A stretch of 64,000 bases of DNA, taken from the NCBI GenBank assembly GCA_015075445.1, contig JABTUJ010000038.1, positions 41,218 through 105,217 on the forward strand, written 5' to 3'. Positions 17,171 to 26,009 of this stretch are shown here, piece by piece. Under the pieces are notes generated by a model. It was not told the origin of the DNA and made no database searches. It saw only the letters and a list, made by a program, of their open reading frames with translations. The stretch's first letter is position 1. Every line of letters begins with the position of its first letter. Origin of the DNA: Verrucomicrobiales bacterium. GTDB taxonomy: Bacteria; Verrucomicrobiota; Verrucomicrobiia; Limisphaerales; J093. Position numbers and translations under genes: made by a program.

Positions 17171-18538
17171 TCAGACCGGGGGCGTGTCGAGCAAGGGCGC
17201 CGGGTCACGCACCGTGAACCAAGTGGCCGCCGCGGCCAGGAGGATCCCGCAGACACCCGTGAGCGCCAGCAGCAGCCGCAAGGCGAGGAGCGGCTCAAGC
17301 GTGGGCAGCCAGGTGCGCGCGGCGAAGAGGAGCCCCAGGTAGGCCACGCCGACGGCCACCAGCCAGGGCACGACCTGGAACCGCTCCCGGGCCAGCAGGT
17401 TGTTGATGAGCACATTGGCCAGCGTGAGTGGAACCATCGCCCAGGCGAACCAGGGCACCAGCGGAGCCGCGGCCCAGAACGCGGGTTTGCTGAAGAACAC
17501 CAGCCGCAACGGCCACTCCGGCAGCAGGGTGCAGGCAATCGCCCCCAACACACCTCCACCCGCCGTTGCCACCAGCGCCATCGGCATCGCCCGCGATCGC
17601 CGCGTGAGCGCCGCACTCCGCGCCACCTTCGGGAACATCACCTGCGCCAGCGGCATCGCGTACATCATCAGCGCGAGCCCGACCAGCGCCGCCGGCATGT
17701 AGAGTTCCTGGGTCGATTCCGGGAACACGCTCCGGACGTACATGACATCCACCGTCGTGAACAGGAGCACGGTCCCCGCCCCCAGCGTCAGCGGAACGAT
17801 CCGCCGCAGCCAGGCCCCCCAGGCGACCGGGGCGCCCGGACCGCGCAACACGTCCCGGATGATCCACGCACACAGTCCGGTCGCACCCGCCAAACCGATC
17901 AGCGCCCCGGTCATCCCGCCGGCCGCCTGCCCTCCGAGGAGCAGAATCACCGTCACCATCGTGAAACGCCCCGCCCCATCCGCGATCAGGGCCGCCCCCA
18001 GCCCGGCAAAGTGTTGGCGACCCTGCACCACGCCGCGGAGGATCGGCCCCCACAAGCAGCCCAACCCCATCCCCAGCGTGGCCCAGAACGCCGCCGGATC
18101 CGGAATCGCCAGCGTCCGCAGCAGCCACGGCTGCACCAGCCAGCTCAGCCCCACGACCGCCAGCCACAACAGCAGCGTCGCCTTCAACAGCGCCCGGCTC
18201 GTCCCCGTCAGCTTCCGCTGCAGCTCCGGCGTCACCGCCGCCGCCGCCTGGTGCGTGAAGACCGTCTGCAGCCCGATCGTCGGAATGCCGAGCAGGAGAT
18301 AGAACCGCAGCAGGGCGAAGAAGACGATGTACTCGTCCCGGTCCATCCAGCGCTGGGCCACAATCTGGGTGGCCAGCATCAGCGCTCCGCTCACTCCGGT
18401 GGCCAACACCAGCCAGGTCCCCTGACGAAAGAACGCGGCGTGGCTCTCGCCCGGGTGTTCGGCTGGTGCTGGTGCGGAAGGGTTCATCACTGGAGGGGCG
18501 CCGGCCACCGGGGCCGCCCGCCCGGTCATCCCTTTCAT
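17171..18538 (-). CDS. polysaccharide flippase-like membrane protein (MOP superfamily)
   Basis: About 455 residues with twelve or more hydrophobic segments from residue ~35 to the C-terminus, arranged as in MATE/Wzx-type exporters. The first helix (G-T-W-L-V-L-A-T-G-V-S-G-A-L-M-L-A) and a second containing L-G-I-P-T-I-G-L-Q-T-V fit the oligosaccharide flippase pattern. Likely moves a lipid-linked glycan across the inner membrane. The start at 18538 overlaps the stop of the upstream glycosyltransferase gene by four bases (ATGA), which decides the start and indicates coupling. Substrate unknown. Confidence 0.75.
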   Translation of the reverse strand: MKGMTGRAAPVAGAPPVMNPSAPAPAEHPGESHAAFFRQGTWLVLATGVSGALMLATQIVAQRWMDRDEYIVFFALLRFYLLLGIPTIGLQTVFTHQAAAAVTPELQRKLTGTSRALLKATLLLWLAVVGLSWLVQPWLLRTLAIPDPAAFWATLGMGLGCLWGPILRGVVQGRQHFAGLGAALIADGAGRFTMVTVILLLGGQAAGGMTGALIGLAGATGLCAWIIRDVLRGPGAPVAWGAWLRRIVPLTLGAGTVLLFTTVDVMYVRSVFPESTQELYMPAALVGLALMMYAMPLAQVMFPKVARSAALTRRSRAMPMALVATAGGGVLGAIACTLLPEWPLRLVFFSKPAFWAAAPLVPWFAWAMVPLTLANVLINNLLARERFQVVPWLVAVGVAYLGLLFAARTWLPTLEPLLALRLLLALTGVCGILLAAAATWFTVRDPAPLLDTPPV

Positions 18539-19758
18539 GGCGGCAGATCCCCCGGCGTTGAGCCGGGACGCCCGGCCCACTCGACCACGTCCGCGGCCCG
18601 CCGGCAGATCACCGGCCAGTCCAGGCGTTCCCGCACCCGACGCGCCGCCGGTCCGGCGAGGGCCGCGCGATTGGCCCACGGCTCCCGCAGCCAGGCCAAC
18701 AGCGTGTCCCCGAAGCTCGCCCCATCAAACCGCGAGAACCGCAGGAGCGGCTCGTCGTGGAAATACCGCCGCAAACTGTCCAACGGGGTGCAAACGGCCG
18801 GCAGGCCCACCGCGAGATACTCGACCACCTTCGCCACGAAAGCGCAGTGAGTGCCGGCCGATTCCTCGTAAGGCACCATGCCCACCGTGGCCGTGGCCAG
18901 ATGGCTGGCGATCGCGTCGTAAGGGACAAACCCCAGGTGACGCAGCACGTCGGCCACTCCCTGGCGGCGGGCCCGGCGGAGGAAGGCGCGCCACGCCTCG
19001 GTCTCGCTGCCGAGGAATTCGAAGCGCACGTCCGGCCGGTCCGCCCGCACCCGGGCCATGGCTTCGAGGGCGATGCGCTGCAGGTGATGATGGTCAAAAG
19101 ACCCATGCATCACGATCCGTGGCGGCCCCTGGGCGCGCGCGGCGACCGCCTCGGCACGGAACGGAAACGCCGTCGCGTCGTAGCCGTAGCCCAGGGGCCG
19201 CAGTCGCGTCGTCGGATAGCCCGCTGCGGCGAACCGGTCAGCCAGCGTCTCGGACACCGTGAGCACCGCCTCGGCCTGGAAACGGTGCGGCAACGAGAGT
19301 TCGTAGCGCTTCAGCACCGCCAGCAACGGCGGCGGCATCCGCCACGCCGGCCAGGTCTCCAGGAACCCGGTGAGGTGGTCCAGGAAGTTCATCACTACGG
19401 GCACCTGCAACGGCTGCCTGAGCCGGCCCGCCGCCACCGCCGCGATCGCGTGCTGCGAGAGCAGGACATCGAAGCGCGTCTGCCTCGCCGCCGCGGCCAC
19501 CTGACGGGCCAGGGCGGCCGGGTAGAGCAGGTACTTCACGTTGCGCAGGCGCGTGTAGCGGCCCATGCGCCACCGCGTGAACCGGTGCAGGCGAATCCCG
19601 AACGTCGCGGCCACCTCGTCCGGGCGCTCGTCCTGCGGGCCGAACACGTGAACCTCGTGCCCGCGTCGCACCAGTTCCCGCACGAGATAGGCGGCCTCGG
19701 CCGATCCGCCGCCGCTCGGCGGGTGGAAGGGTTCGTGCGTGAGGAGGGCGACACGCAT
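18535..19758 (-). CDS. glycosyltransferase family 4 protein
   Basis: A 407-residue GT-B glycosyltransferase. The N-terminal Rossmann half starts M-R-V-A-L-L-T-H-E-P-F-H-P-P-S-G-G-G and includes L-V-R-E-L-V-R-R-G-H-E-V-H-V-F; the C-terminal half has I-V-M-H-G-S-F-D-H-H, the F-L-G-S region and V-V-E-Y-L-A-V-G-L-P-A-V (the donor-binding E-x7-E-type segment, residues ~320). Probably builds a cell-surface glycan. It starts five bases after the M20 peptidase stop and overlaps the flippase start, so the three form one operon. Confidence 0.85.
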   Translation of the reverse strand: MRVALLTHEPFHPPSGGGSAEAAYLVRELVRRGHEVHVFGPQDERPDEVAATFGIRLHRFTRWRMGRYTRLRNVKYLLYPAALARQVAAAARQTRFDVLLSQHAIAAVAAGRLRQPLQVPVVMNFLDHLTGFLETWPAWRMPPPLLAVLKRYELSLPHRFQAEAVLTVSETLADRFAAAGYPTTRLRPLGYGYDATAFPFRAEAVAARAQGPPRIVMHGSFDHHHLQRIALEAMARVRADRPDVRFEFLGSETEAWRAFLRRARRQGVADVLRHLGFVPYDAIASHLATATVGMVPYEESAGTHCAFVAKVVEYLAVGLPAVCTPLDSLRRYFHDEPLLRFSRFDGASFGDTLLAWLREPWANRAALAGPAARRVRERLDWPVICRRAADVVEWAGRPGSTPGDLPP

Positions 19759-19763
19759 CACGG

Positions 19764-20894
19764 TCAGGGCAGGGAACGCAGGAACCGGGTCAGTATCGCC
19801 GCCGCCTGTTCCACCTCCCGCAGCCCCACCCACTCGTCGGCCGTGTGCGCTTGCGCGATGTCGCCGGGTCCGAACACCACGCTCGGGATGCCTCCGTGAC
19901 CGAGCACGGACGCGTCGCAGAAGAACTGCACGCCGCGCGGCTGGCGTTGCCCGACGCAGTCCATGAAACGCCGCACGAACGGGAGGTCCGGGTCCGTTTC
20001 CAGCGGCCAGCACGGAGCACCTTTGTGGTCGGCCACCGTCGCCCGCAACCCGTGCAGCCGCAGCAGGGCGCGCACCTCCCGCACGACGCTGGCCACGCTC
20101 TCGCCCGGCAAGGTCCGGCGGTCCACGGTGATCTGGCACCGGTCGGGCACGATGTTGGGCTGCGTGCCGCCGGCGATGCTGCCGACGTTCACCGTGGCCC
20201 GCCCCAGCAGGGGGTGGGTTTGTGGACGCAGCATCGCGGCGTACTCCGTCTCGATCGCCTCCACCACGCGGGCCATCTCCAGCACGGCGTTGCGACCCAG
20301 TTCCGGACGCGCGCCGTGGGCGGCCTTGCCCCGCGTCTCGAGTTGCAGCCAGACGTCCCCTTTGTGCGCCGTGATGACCTGCAGTCGGGTGGGCTCGCCG
20401 ACGATGGCCAGGTCCGCTTTGAGGCGGGCCGCGGCCAGCGCTCGTGAGCCGCTCTGGGCATGCTCTTCATCCACCAGCGCCGTAAACAGCACCTCCGTGC
20501 TCGCCGGCCGGCGCCCGCGGCGCGCCACTTCCCCCAAGGCGCTGAACATCGCCGCCACGCTGCCCTTCGTGTCGCACGCCCCGCGCCCGTGCAACCGCCC
20601 CTTCCGCCGCACCGGCCGGAACTGCTCGGGCGAAGCCGCCACCGTGTCCAGGTGGGGCGCCAGGATCACTCGCTGCCGCCGTCGCCCCGAAGGTTCCAGC
20701 CGCACCCAGAAGTTGTCGCGGCCCGGCAACACCGACTGCCGCTCAACCCCCAACCCCCATCGATCAGCCAGTGCTGCCAACCACGCCCCCACCCGCTCCT
20801 CTCCGCCCAGGGGATCACCCGCCGGCAGAAAGGCCGGGTTCACGCTGGGCAGCGCCACCAGTTCACGCAGCAAACGGATCGGGTCCATGGGCAT
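19764..20894 (-). CDS. M20 family metallopeptidase/deacylase (ArgE/DapE-like)
   Basis: A zinc-dependent amidohydrolase of about 376 residues. Metal and catalytic motifs are present: I-L-A-P-H-L-D-T-V (residues ~75), G-R-G-A-C-D-T-K-G-S (~98), D-E-E-H (general base Glu and ligand, ~135) and G-E-P-T-R-L; the dimerisation domain contains G-K-A-A-H-G-A-R-P. The C-terminal ligand motif is near V-F-G-P-G-D-I-A-Q-A-H-T-A-D-E. Family members remove acyl groups from amino acids or cleave small peptides; the substrate is unclear. Start is one of two ATGs, 20894 or 20888. First gene of the operon with the glycosyltransferase and flippase. Confidence 0.88.
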   Translation of the reverse strand: MPMDPIRLLRELVALPSVNPAFLPAGDPLGGEERVGAWLAALADRWGLGVERQSVLPGRDNFWVRLEPSGRRRQRVILAPHLDTVAASPEQFRPVRRKGRLHGRGACDTKGSVAAMFSALGEVARRGRRPASTEVLFTALVDEEHAQSGSRALAAARLKADLAIVGEPTRLQVITAHKGDVWLQLETRGKAAHGARPELGRNAVLEMARVVEAIETEYAAMLRPQTHPLLGRATVNVGSIAGGTQPNIVPDRCQITVDRRTLPGESVASVVREVRALLRLHGLRATVADHKGAPCWPLETDPDLPFVRRFMDCVGQRQPRGVQFFCDASVLGHGGIPSVVFGPGDIAQAHTADEWVGLREVEQAAAILTRFLRSLP

Positions 20895-21231
20895 CCCCGC
20901 CCTCAGCGCGAGGCCGGGAAGCGCGCAGTGTGCGGCACGGGGGCCTGCCCGGCAAGCATCCAAGCCCACAGCATCCAAGCCCACGCCCTCCCACGCGGGG
21001 CGTGAGACAGAATCCCGGCTGCCTCGTCGGCTGATCCTCTGTGTCCTCCTGAGCTCTGTGCTGAACCCGGGTGCGGCTTTCAGCACAGAGCTCGGAGGAC
21101 ACAGAGCTAACCACACGGCGGACAGCCACCCTCGGTATCCAGCTTTCGGGTGCCTCGGCGCAAAATCAGGCCCGCAAACGAACGATCCCTAGGATTTGTG
21201 TCGCACACCCTCCCGTCCACCTCCCGGCGGA
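20895..21231. other. intergenic region with hairpin and short direct repeat
   Basis: About 340 bases between the M20 operon start and the end of the Memo-like gene. It contains the long hairpin at 21037-21106 and a perfect 15-base direct repeat, AGCATCCAAGCCCAC, in tandem at 20955-20984. No coding potential was recognised. Confidence 0.6.
21037..21106. repeat. long near-perfect hairpin (28-bp stem)
   Basis: Inverted repeat with an inner arm GAGCTCTGTGCTGAA at 21051-21065 paired to 21079-21093 and an outer arm CTCTGTGTCCTCC at 21037-21049 paired to 21094-21106. The two blocks are separated by one unpaired T (21050), and the loop is 13 bases. The stem lacks a following T-run on either strand, so it is not a typical intrinsic terminator. 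It looks more like an interspersed palindromic repeat; the C-T-C-T-G-T-G-T-C-C-T-C-C type sequence also differs from the GC-rich neighbourhood. Confidence 0.85.
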
Positions 21232-22035
21232 TCAGGCCGGTTCGCCAAACGCAAACGCGCCGTAACCCACCACGCGGTCCGGCTCCGCCGCGTCTGCCGA
21301 GATTGCTCAGTTGCAGCGTCTCGCGCAACCCGCGCGCGCGCGCGGCGAGCAAGCCCGCAATGGCGCGGTGCCCCAGGCGCACTGCCCATCCAGTCGGTCT
21401 CCCCGCAGTCCCACGATGGCTTCCGCCGTGGCCTGGTCGCGCCGCCGCGCCACTCCGTACTCGAGGTAGTGGCTCAGGTCGGAGCTCACCACCACACACG
21501 TCTCCCCTCCTCCCCACAGCCGGTCCAGGACCTCCGCCACCTCCGCCGCGCCCGCCCGCCCCACCAGCAGCGGCACCAGCCTAAACTCATCCAGCACCGT
21601 CTGCAGAAAGGGCAGCTCCACCTCGAGGCTGTGCTCCGGTTGATGGGCGGGTTCGTACACACTGACCTGCGGCATCCCGAGGACGTCCTCCCGCGCCGCC
21701 CGATCCACCGGCACGACCCCCAGCGGTGTGGCGAAAGCGTCCAACCCGCTGGTGACAATCCCGTCGAATTCCTCGTAGTGCGAAGGGCCGATGACCACGG
21801 CCCGTCGAATTCGCTCGTGCGCCGGCCCCAGCCGGACAAACGCCGCCGCAGCGACCGATCCCGAATAAACGTACCCGGCATGCGGGGCAATCATTGCCTT
21901 GGGTACCGGCCCCTCGGGTGGAACCGCCCCGGCGAGATAGTCATTCACGTCGGACTGCAGCCGCACAGAACTGGCCGGATAGAATCGGCCCGCCTGAGCC
22001 GCCGGCCTCACGCCTCCCATGGTCGCACCCTTCAT
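21232..22035 (-). CDS. amrB: AmmeMemoRadiSam system protein B (Memo-like), two compensating frameshifts near 3' end
   Basis: Memo-like protein with the family motifs R-F-Y-P-A, A-P-H-A-G-Y-V-Y-S-G (residues ~47-56), V-I-G-P-S-H-Y, H-S-L-E-V-E-L-P-F-L-Q and V-S-S-D-L-S-H-Y. As written, the frame from 22035 ends at 21307 with a nonsense tail (R-A-C-S-P-R-A-R). Dropping into another frame just after C-A-W-G (near 21384) restores I-A-G-L-L-A-A-R-A-R-G-L-R-E-T-L-Q-L-S-N, and returning to the original frame restores D-R-V-V-G-Y-G-A-F-A-F-G-E-P-A and a TGA at 21232. One base is missing and one is extra. The start overlaps the radical SAM stop (ATGA). Confidence 0.85.
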
Positions 22036-23213
22036 GACGACACCCGCTCGCCGGATCCAGTTCCTTCCGCCGCGGCGCGCGAAAGTCCGGGATTCGCAGG
22101 GGTAACTGGCGCCGCCCACACCCCCGGCACCATTTGGCCGCACGCAGGACACGCCCCGGTGCACCCCAGCCGGTTCTCCAACACGCGAAAGCCCTGCCGC
22201 CGGATCAGCGTCGTGCCGCAGCCCGGACAGCGCGTGTCCTCCCAACCATCGACCCGGCCTGGCAGATTCCCGGCGTACACAAAGTGCAGTCCGGCGGCCG
22301 TGCCAATTTCGGCCGCGCGCGCCAGGTCGCGGGCGGTGGTCGCATGCGGATCCGTCATTCGATAGTCCGGATGAAACGCCGTGACGTGCCAGGGGATGTT
22401 CCGGTCCACTCCGGCCAGAAACTGGGTGAGGTCGCGCAACTCGGCCTCGTCGTCGTTGAAGCCCGGCACGAGCAGGGTGACGACCTCGAGCCAGATCCCG
22501 CGCGCCCGAAGCTGCCGGATCGTCTCCCTGACATGGGCCAACGTGCCTCCCAGGCTCCGGTAGCGGCGATCGTTGAACCCCTTGAGATCCACCTTGTAGG
22601 CCGTCAGCCATGGCTGGAGGAAATCCAGGGCCTCGGGCGTGGCGTTGCCGTTCGAAACGAACGCGCAGTGGAAGCCCGCCGGTCGCGCCGCGGCAAACAC
22701 CGCCTCCGCCCACTCCGCGGTGATCAACGGCTCGTTGTAGCTCGACACCACCCAGCGGGCATCCGCCCGGCGCGCGGCGGCGACGAGCTGTTCCGGCGTG
22801 ACCGGTTTGAACGTCGTGCTGGCCAGTTCGTCGCGCAGCGACTGGCTGGTGATCCAGTTCTGGCAATAGCCGCAGTGGAAGTCGCACCCCAGCATCCCAA
22901 ACGTCAAGGCCGTGCTTCCGGGCAACCCATGGAAGAACGGCTTTTTCTCGACGGGATCACACGCCACCCCGGCCACGTACCCAAACGGCACCCGCAATCC
23001 GTCCCCGGCGTGGAAGCGCACCTTGCACACGCCGCGCCGCCCCGGGGCCAGGAGACAGCGGTGGCCACAAGCCACGCACCGCACCGTCCCGTACTCCTGC
23101 CGGTACAGGCTGCCGGGCACCGTGTGACGATCGAGCGCCTCCCCCAACCGCTCGCCCCCACGCCCGGAGGCGGCGGCTGCCACGCCGGCCAGCTCTGTTC
23201 TTTCGCGCATCAT
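22032..23213 (-). CDS. amrS: AmmeMemoRadiSam system radical SAM enzyme
   Basis: A radical SAM protein of about 393 residues. The cluster motif C-D-F-H-C-G-Y-C (C-x3-C-x2-C, ~residue 110) follows F-G-M-L-G. An N-terminal cysteine pair region C-V-A-C-G-H-R-C-L-L-A-P-G-R-R-G-V-C and a C-terminal zinc-ribbon-like C-P-G-C...C-P-A-C pair are typical of this AmmeMemoRadiSam group. S-Y-N-E-P, V-S-N-G-N-A-T-P-E and Y-K-V-D-L-K-G-F are further family positions. Start: ATG at 23213 or a GTG at 23228. It overlaps the Memo-like gene by four bases. The reaction catalysed is not known. Confidence 0.9.
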   Translation of the reverse strand: MMRERTELAGVAAAASGRGGERLGEALDRHTVPGSLYRQEYGTVRCVACGHRCLLAPGRRGVCKVRFHAGDGLRVPFGYVAGVACDPVEKKPFFHGLPGSTALTFGMLGCDFHCGYCQNWITSQSLRDELASTTFKPVTPEQLVAAARRADARWVVSSYNEPLITAEWAEAVFAAARPAGFHCAFVSNGNATPEALDFLQPWLTAYKVDLKGFNDRRYRSLGGTLAHVRETIRQLRARGIWLEVVTLLVPGFNDDEAELRDLTQFLAGVDRNIPWHVTAFHPDYRMTDPHATTARDLARAAEIGTAAGLHFVYAGNLPGRVDGWEDTRCPGCGTTLIRRQGFRVLENRLGCTGACPACGQMVPGVWAAPVTPANPGLSRAAAEGTGSGERVSS

Positions 23214-23360
23214 CAGCGGGGTCGCCACGCGAGTACCGCACTTTCCCGCGATGCTGGCAGCCTACGCCCGTGCCGTGATCAAGGCAACCCGGGGCTTGCC
23301 ACACCCGGCCCCCTTTCGGGAAGGTGTCGGCCTCGCCGCGGTCGGCACGCCGCGGCCGGC

Positions 23361-24218
23361 ATGACCGCGCGTCAACGAAGCCTCATCGAGCTCAACCTCG
23401 CCGTGTTGCTCTGGGCGGGCACGGCGCTGTTCGCCAAGTGGATTGCGCTGCCTCCGTGTCAGATCACCGCCCTGCGATCGGTCGTGGCGGCCCTGACGGT
23501 GCTGGTCCTGCTGCGCGGACGCGGCCGGTCGTTGGTCCTGGGCGATCGCCGGGACCTCGGTCTGCTGGTGGCCGGCGGGCTGTGCCTGGCGGCCCATTGG
23601 GTCACCTATTTCCAGGCCATCCAGGTGTCCACTGTCGCGGTGGGCATTCTCGCCCTGCACACGTACCCGGTGATCACGGCCCTCCTCGAACCGGCCTGGC
23701 ACCGGGAACGGCTGCGGCTCCCGGACGTCGTCCTGGCGCTGGTGGTGCTCGCGGGCGTCGCCGTCCTGCTGCCCAGCCTCTCCTTCACCAGCCAGATCAC
23801 CCGCGGCGTCGCGTTCGGCGTCCTGTCCGCCCTGTGCTTCGCCGTCCGCAACATCCTCACCGGTGGCGTGGTGAAGCGACAGGGCGGCGGCAAAGTCACC
23901 TTGTACCAGCTCGTGGTTAGCGCGGTGGCGCTCGTGCCGGCCGCGTGGCTCTGGGGTGAGCCGTTGACGCTGAAGGCCGGGGGCCAACTCCTGCTGCTCG
24001 GCGTGATCTTCACCGCCCTGCCGCACACCCTTTACACGCGCAGCCTCGGCCACCTCAAGGCCACCACCGTCGGCATCATCGCCACCCTCCTGCCCATCTA
24101 CGGCGCCGTCTCCGCCGCACTCCTCCTGGGCGAAGTGCCCGCCCTCCGCACCGTGATCGGCGGCGCCATCATCCTCGTCGCCATCACTGTCGAGACCTGG
24201 CGGGTCATGCGGAAGTAA
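23361..24218 (+). CDS. EamA/DMT family transporter
   Basis: A 285-residue drug/metabolite transporter with ten hydrophobic segments in two EamA repeats: N-L-A-V-L-L-W-A-G-T-A-L-F-A-K-W at the start and G-V-A-F-G-V-L-S-A-L-C-F-A-V-R-N beginning the second half near residue 155. The final helix is preceded by L-L-G-E-V-P, the usual L-G-E motif. Likely exports a small metabolite; substrate unknown. ATG at 23361. It is divergent from the radical SAM gene and its 3' end overlaps the convergent AAA ATPase gene by 14 bases. Confidence 0.88.
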   Translation: MTARQRSLIELNLAVLLWAGTALFAKWIALPPCQITALRSVVAALTVLVLLRGRGRSLVLGDRRDLGLLVAGGLCLAAHWVTYFQAIQVSTVAVGILALHTYPVITALLEPAWHRERLRLPDVVLALVVLAGVAVLLPSLSFTSQITRGVAFGVLSALCFAVRNILTGGVVKRQGGGKVTLYQLVVSAVALVPAAWLWGEPLTLKAGGQLLLLGVIFTALPHTLYTRSLGHLKATTVGIIATLLPIYGAVSAALLLGEVPALRTVIGGAIILVAITVETWRVMRK

Positions 24219-25746
24219 CCTCCGCCGTGCCCGCCTCGGGGCCTTGGGCGGAACGGGCCCGGCCGGCCGCCCATTCGCGTGAGCGCCGAATGGCCTCGGC
24301 CATCGTCCGCGCCAGCGGCACCGTCTCCTGCAACGCCTTGCGCAGATGCCCGGTCTGCAGCGCCTCGCCCAGTGAGAAGGCGTCGAACAGGGCGCTGATC
24401 ACCGCCTGCTCGAGCTCGGCCCCGCTGAAATCCGTGCTGACCTCGCCCAAGGTCGCCCGGTCAAACTGCGCCGGATCCCGTCCGCGTTTCGCCAGGTGAA
24501 TGCCGAGGATCTCCGCCCGCTCGGCCGCCCGCGGCAGATCCACGAAGAAGATCTCGTCGAAACGTCCTTTGCGGAGCAACTCGGGCGGCAACTGCGCGAT
24601 CTCGTTCGCCGTCGCCACCACGAACACCGGCGCCGTCTTCTCCGACAGCCACGTCACGAACGTCCCAAACACCCGCGCCGTCGTGCCCGCATCCGAGAAC
24701 GTCGAGCCGTGCGTCCCGGCAAACGCCTTGTCGATCTCATCCACCCAGAGCACCGCCGGCGCGACGGATTCCGCCACGGCAATGGCCCGCCGCACGTTCT
24801 CCTCGGAAGACCCGACCAGGCTGCCAAACATCCGGCCCATGTCGAAGCGCAGCAGCGGGACCTGCCAGAGGTTCGCCGTGGCTTTCGCGCACAGACTCTT
24901 GCCGCAACCCTGCACCCCGAGCAGCAGCAGTCCCCGCGGCGCGGGCAACCCGTACGCCTGGGCAGCCGGCGTGAAGGCCGCCCCCCGCTGGGTCAGCCAC
25001 TCCTTCAATCCTCCCAGACCACCGACGGTGGCAAACGTCTCCTCGCTGGCGAAGTACTCGAGCAAGCCGCTCTTCCGGATGATCTGCCGCTTCTCGGCCA
25101 GCACTTCCGCCACCTGCTCAGGCCCCAGCCGGCGGTGCCGCACCAGCATCCGCGCGAACACGTTCTCCGCCTCGCCCAGCGTCAGCCCCAGCGCCGACTG
25201 CAGCAGACGCTCCCGTCCCGCCTCATCCAGTTCGATACTCACCTGCTGGCGCGGCTGCACCTCGCGGCTGATGCGATCGAGCAATGCCCCCAGATCGGCC
25301 CGCGTGGGCAGCGGGAACAGCAGCACGGTGACCTCCTTCTCGATCTCGGCCGGCAACTCGAGCAGCGGCGACAGCAGGACCAGCGTCTTGAGGCTCTCCT
25401 TCAGATGGCGCGCGCATTCCTTGAGCCGCCGCGTCACCGCCGGGTGCTGCCGGGTCAGGAACGGATGCAGATCCTTGAAGACGAACAGGGCCGGACCGAC
25501 GTGATCGATCACCTGGTCCAGCGCCGCCAGCGGATCGCGCGAGGGCGCGTGCCGTTGCTTCTGGGACTGCCACGACGCGCCCAGCGGGATCAGCCCCGTC
25601 GTGCAGCTCCACTCAAACACCTGCTTCTCGCGTCGCTGCCCGATGGCGGCCAGCACAGCCTCGACCCGCGCCTCCTCATTGGAGACGATGTAAAGGAGCG
25701 GGTAACGGGCCCGGATCAGGTCCTCGAGTTCCTCGATGAGGGTCAT
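24205..25746 (-). CDS. AAA family ATPase (Ycf46/FtsH-like core)
   Basis: A 513-residue protein with an N-terminal ~240-residue degenerate ATPase-like domain (L-I-R-A-R-Y-P-L-L-Y-I-V-S-N-E-E, then L-F-V-F-K-D-L-H-P-F-L) and a C-terminal canonical AAA module: Walker A G-V-Q-G-C-G-K-S (~275), Walker B A-V-L-W-V-D-E-I-D (~325), sensor 1 V-V-A-T-A-N, and R-K-G-R-F-D-E-I-F-F. This arrangement matches the Ycf46-type family. Function unknown. It is the last gene of an operon beginning with an ECF sigma factor; a 15-base gap separates it from the small middle gene. Confidence 0.85.
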   Translation of the reverse strand: MTLIEELEDLIRARYPLLYIVSNEEARVEAVLAAIGQRREKQVFEWSCTTGLIPLGASWQSQKQRHAPSRDPLAALDQVIDHVGPALFVFKDLHPFLTRQHPAVTRRLKECARHLKESLKTLVLLSPLLELPAEIEKEVTVLLFPLPTRADLGALLDRISREVQPRQQVSIELDEAGRERLLQSALGLTLGEAENVFARMLVRHRRLGPEQVAEVLAEKRQIIRKSGLLEYFASEETFATVGGLGGLKEWLTQRGAAFTPAAQAYGLPAPRGLLLLGVQGCGKSLCAKATANLWQVPLLRFDMGRMFGSLVGSSEENVRRAIAVAESVAPAVLWVDEIDKAFAGTHGSTFSDAGTTARVFGTFVTWLSEKTAPVFVVATANEIAQLPPELLRKGRFDEIFFVDLPRAAERAEILGIHLAKRGRDPAQFDRATLGEVSTDFSGAELEQAVISALFDAFSLGEALQTGHLRKALQETVPLARTMAEAIRRSREWAAGRARSAQGPEAGTAEVTSA

Positions 25747-25761
25747 GGCGTGCGGCCGAGC

Positions 25762-25998
25762 TCAGCGACCCAGCCAACGCCGCCACCACGGACGCGGCGG
25801 CGGCGGCGTGGCGGCCACGCTGGCCTTCAACCGCGTGGCCAGCGTCTCAGGGGGCGGATGCTGGGCGCGGTCGTGCCGCAACACCTCTTCGGCATGCTCG
25901 AACTCGAGGGCGGCCTGTGTCTGCTGCGCCTGCTGCTGGGCCGCCTGCTCGGCGCGCTGCTCCTGGCGGAGCCGGGATGCTGGGGGGTCGGGTTCCAT
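25762..25998 (-). CDS. small hydrophilic protein between sigma factor and AAA ATPase
   Basis: A 78-residue protein rich in Gln, Ala and Arg. A helical, coiled-coil-like stretch (R-Q-E-Q-R-A-E-Q-A-A-Q-Q-Q-A-Q-Q) is followed by H-P-P-P-E-T-L-A-T-R-L-K and a C-terminus P-R-P-W-W-R-R-W-L-G-R that could lie on a membrane surface. No transmembrane helix and no zinc-finger of a ZAS anti-sigma factor is visible. Position directly behind an ECF sigma gene (11-base gap) suggests it may be the regulator of that sigma factor, but this is inference from context. I do not recognise a family. Confidence 0.6.
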   Translation of the reverse strand: MEPDPPASRLRQEQRAEQAAQQQAQQTQAALEFEHAEEVLRHDRAQHPPPETLATRLKASVAATPPPPRPWWRRWLGR

Positions 25999-26009
25999 GG
26001 GGGCGTCCT

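Noticed and set aside
21037..21106. Intrinsic terminator for the Memo-like gene or M20 operon
   Set aside because: No T-run after the hairpin on either strand, and it lies upstream of the M20 operon.
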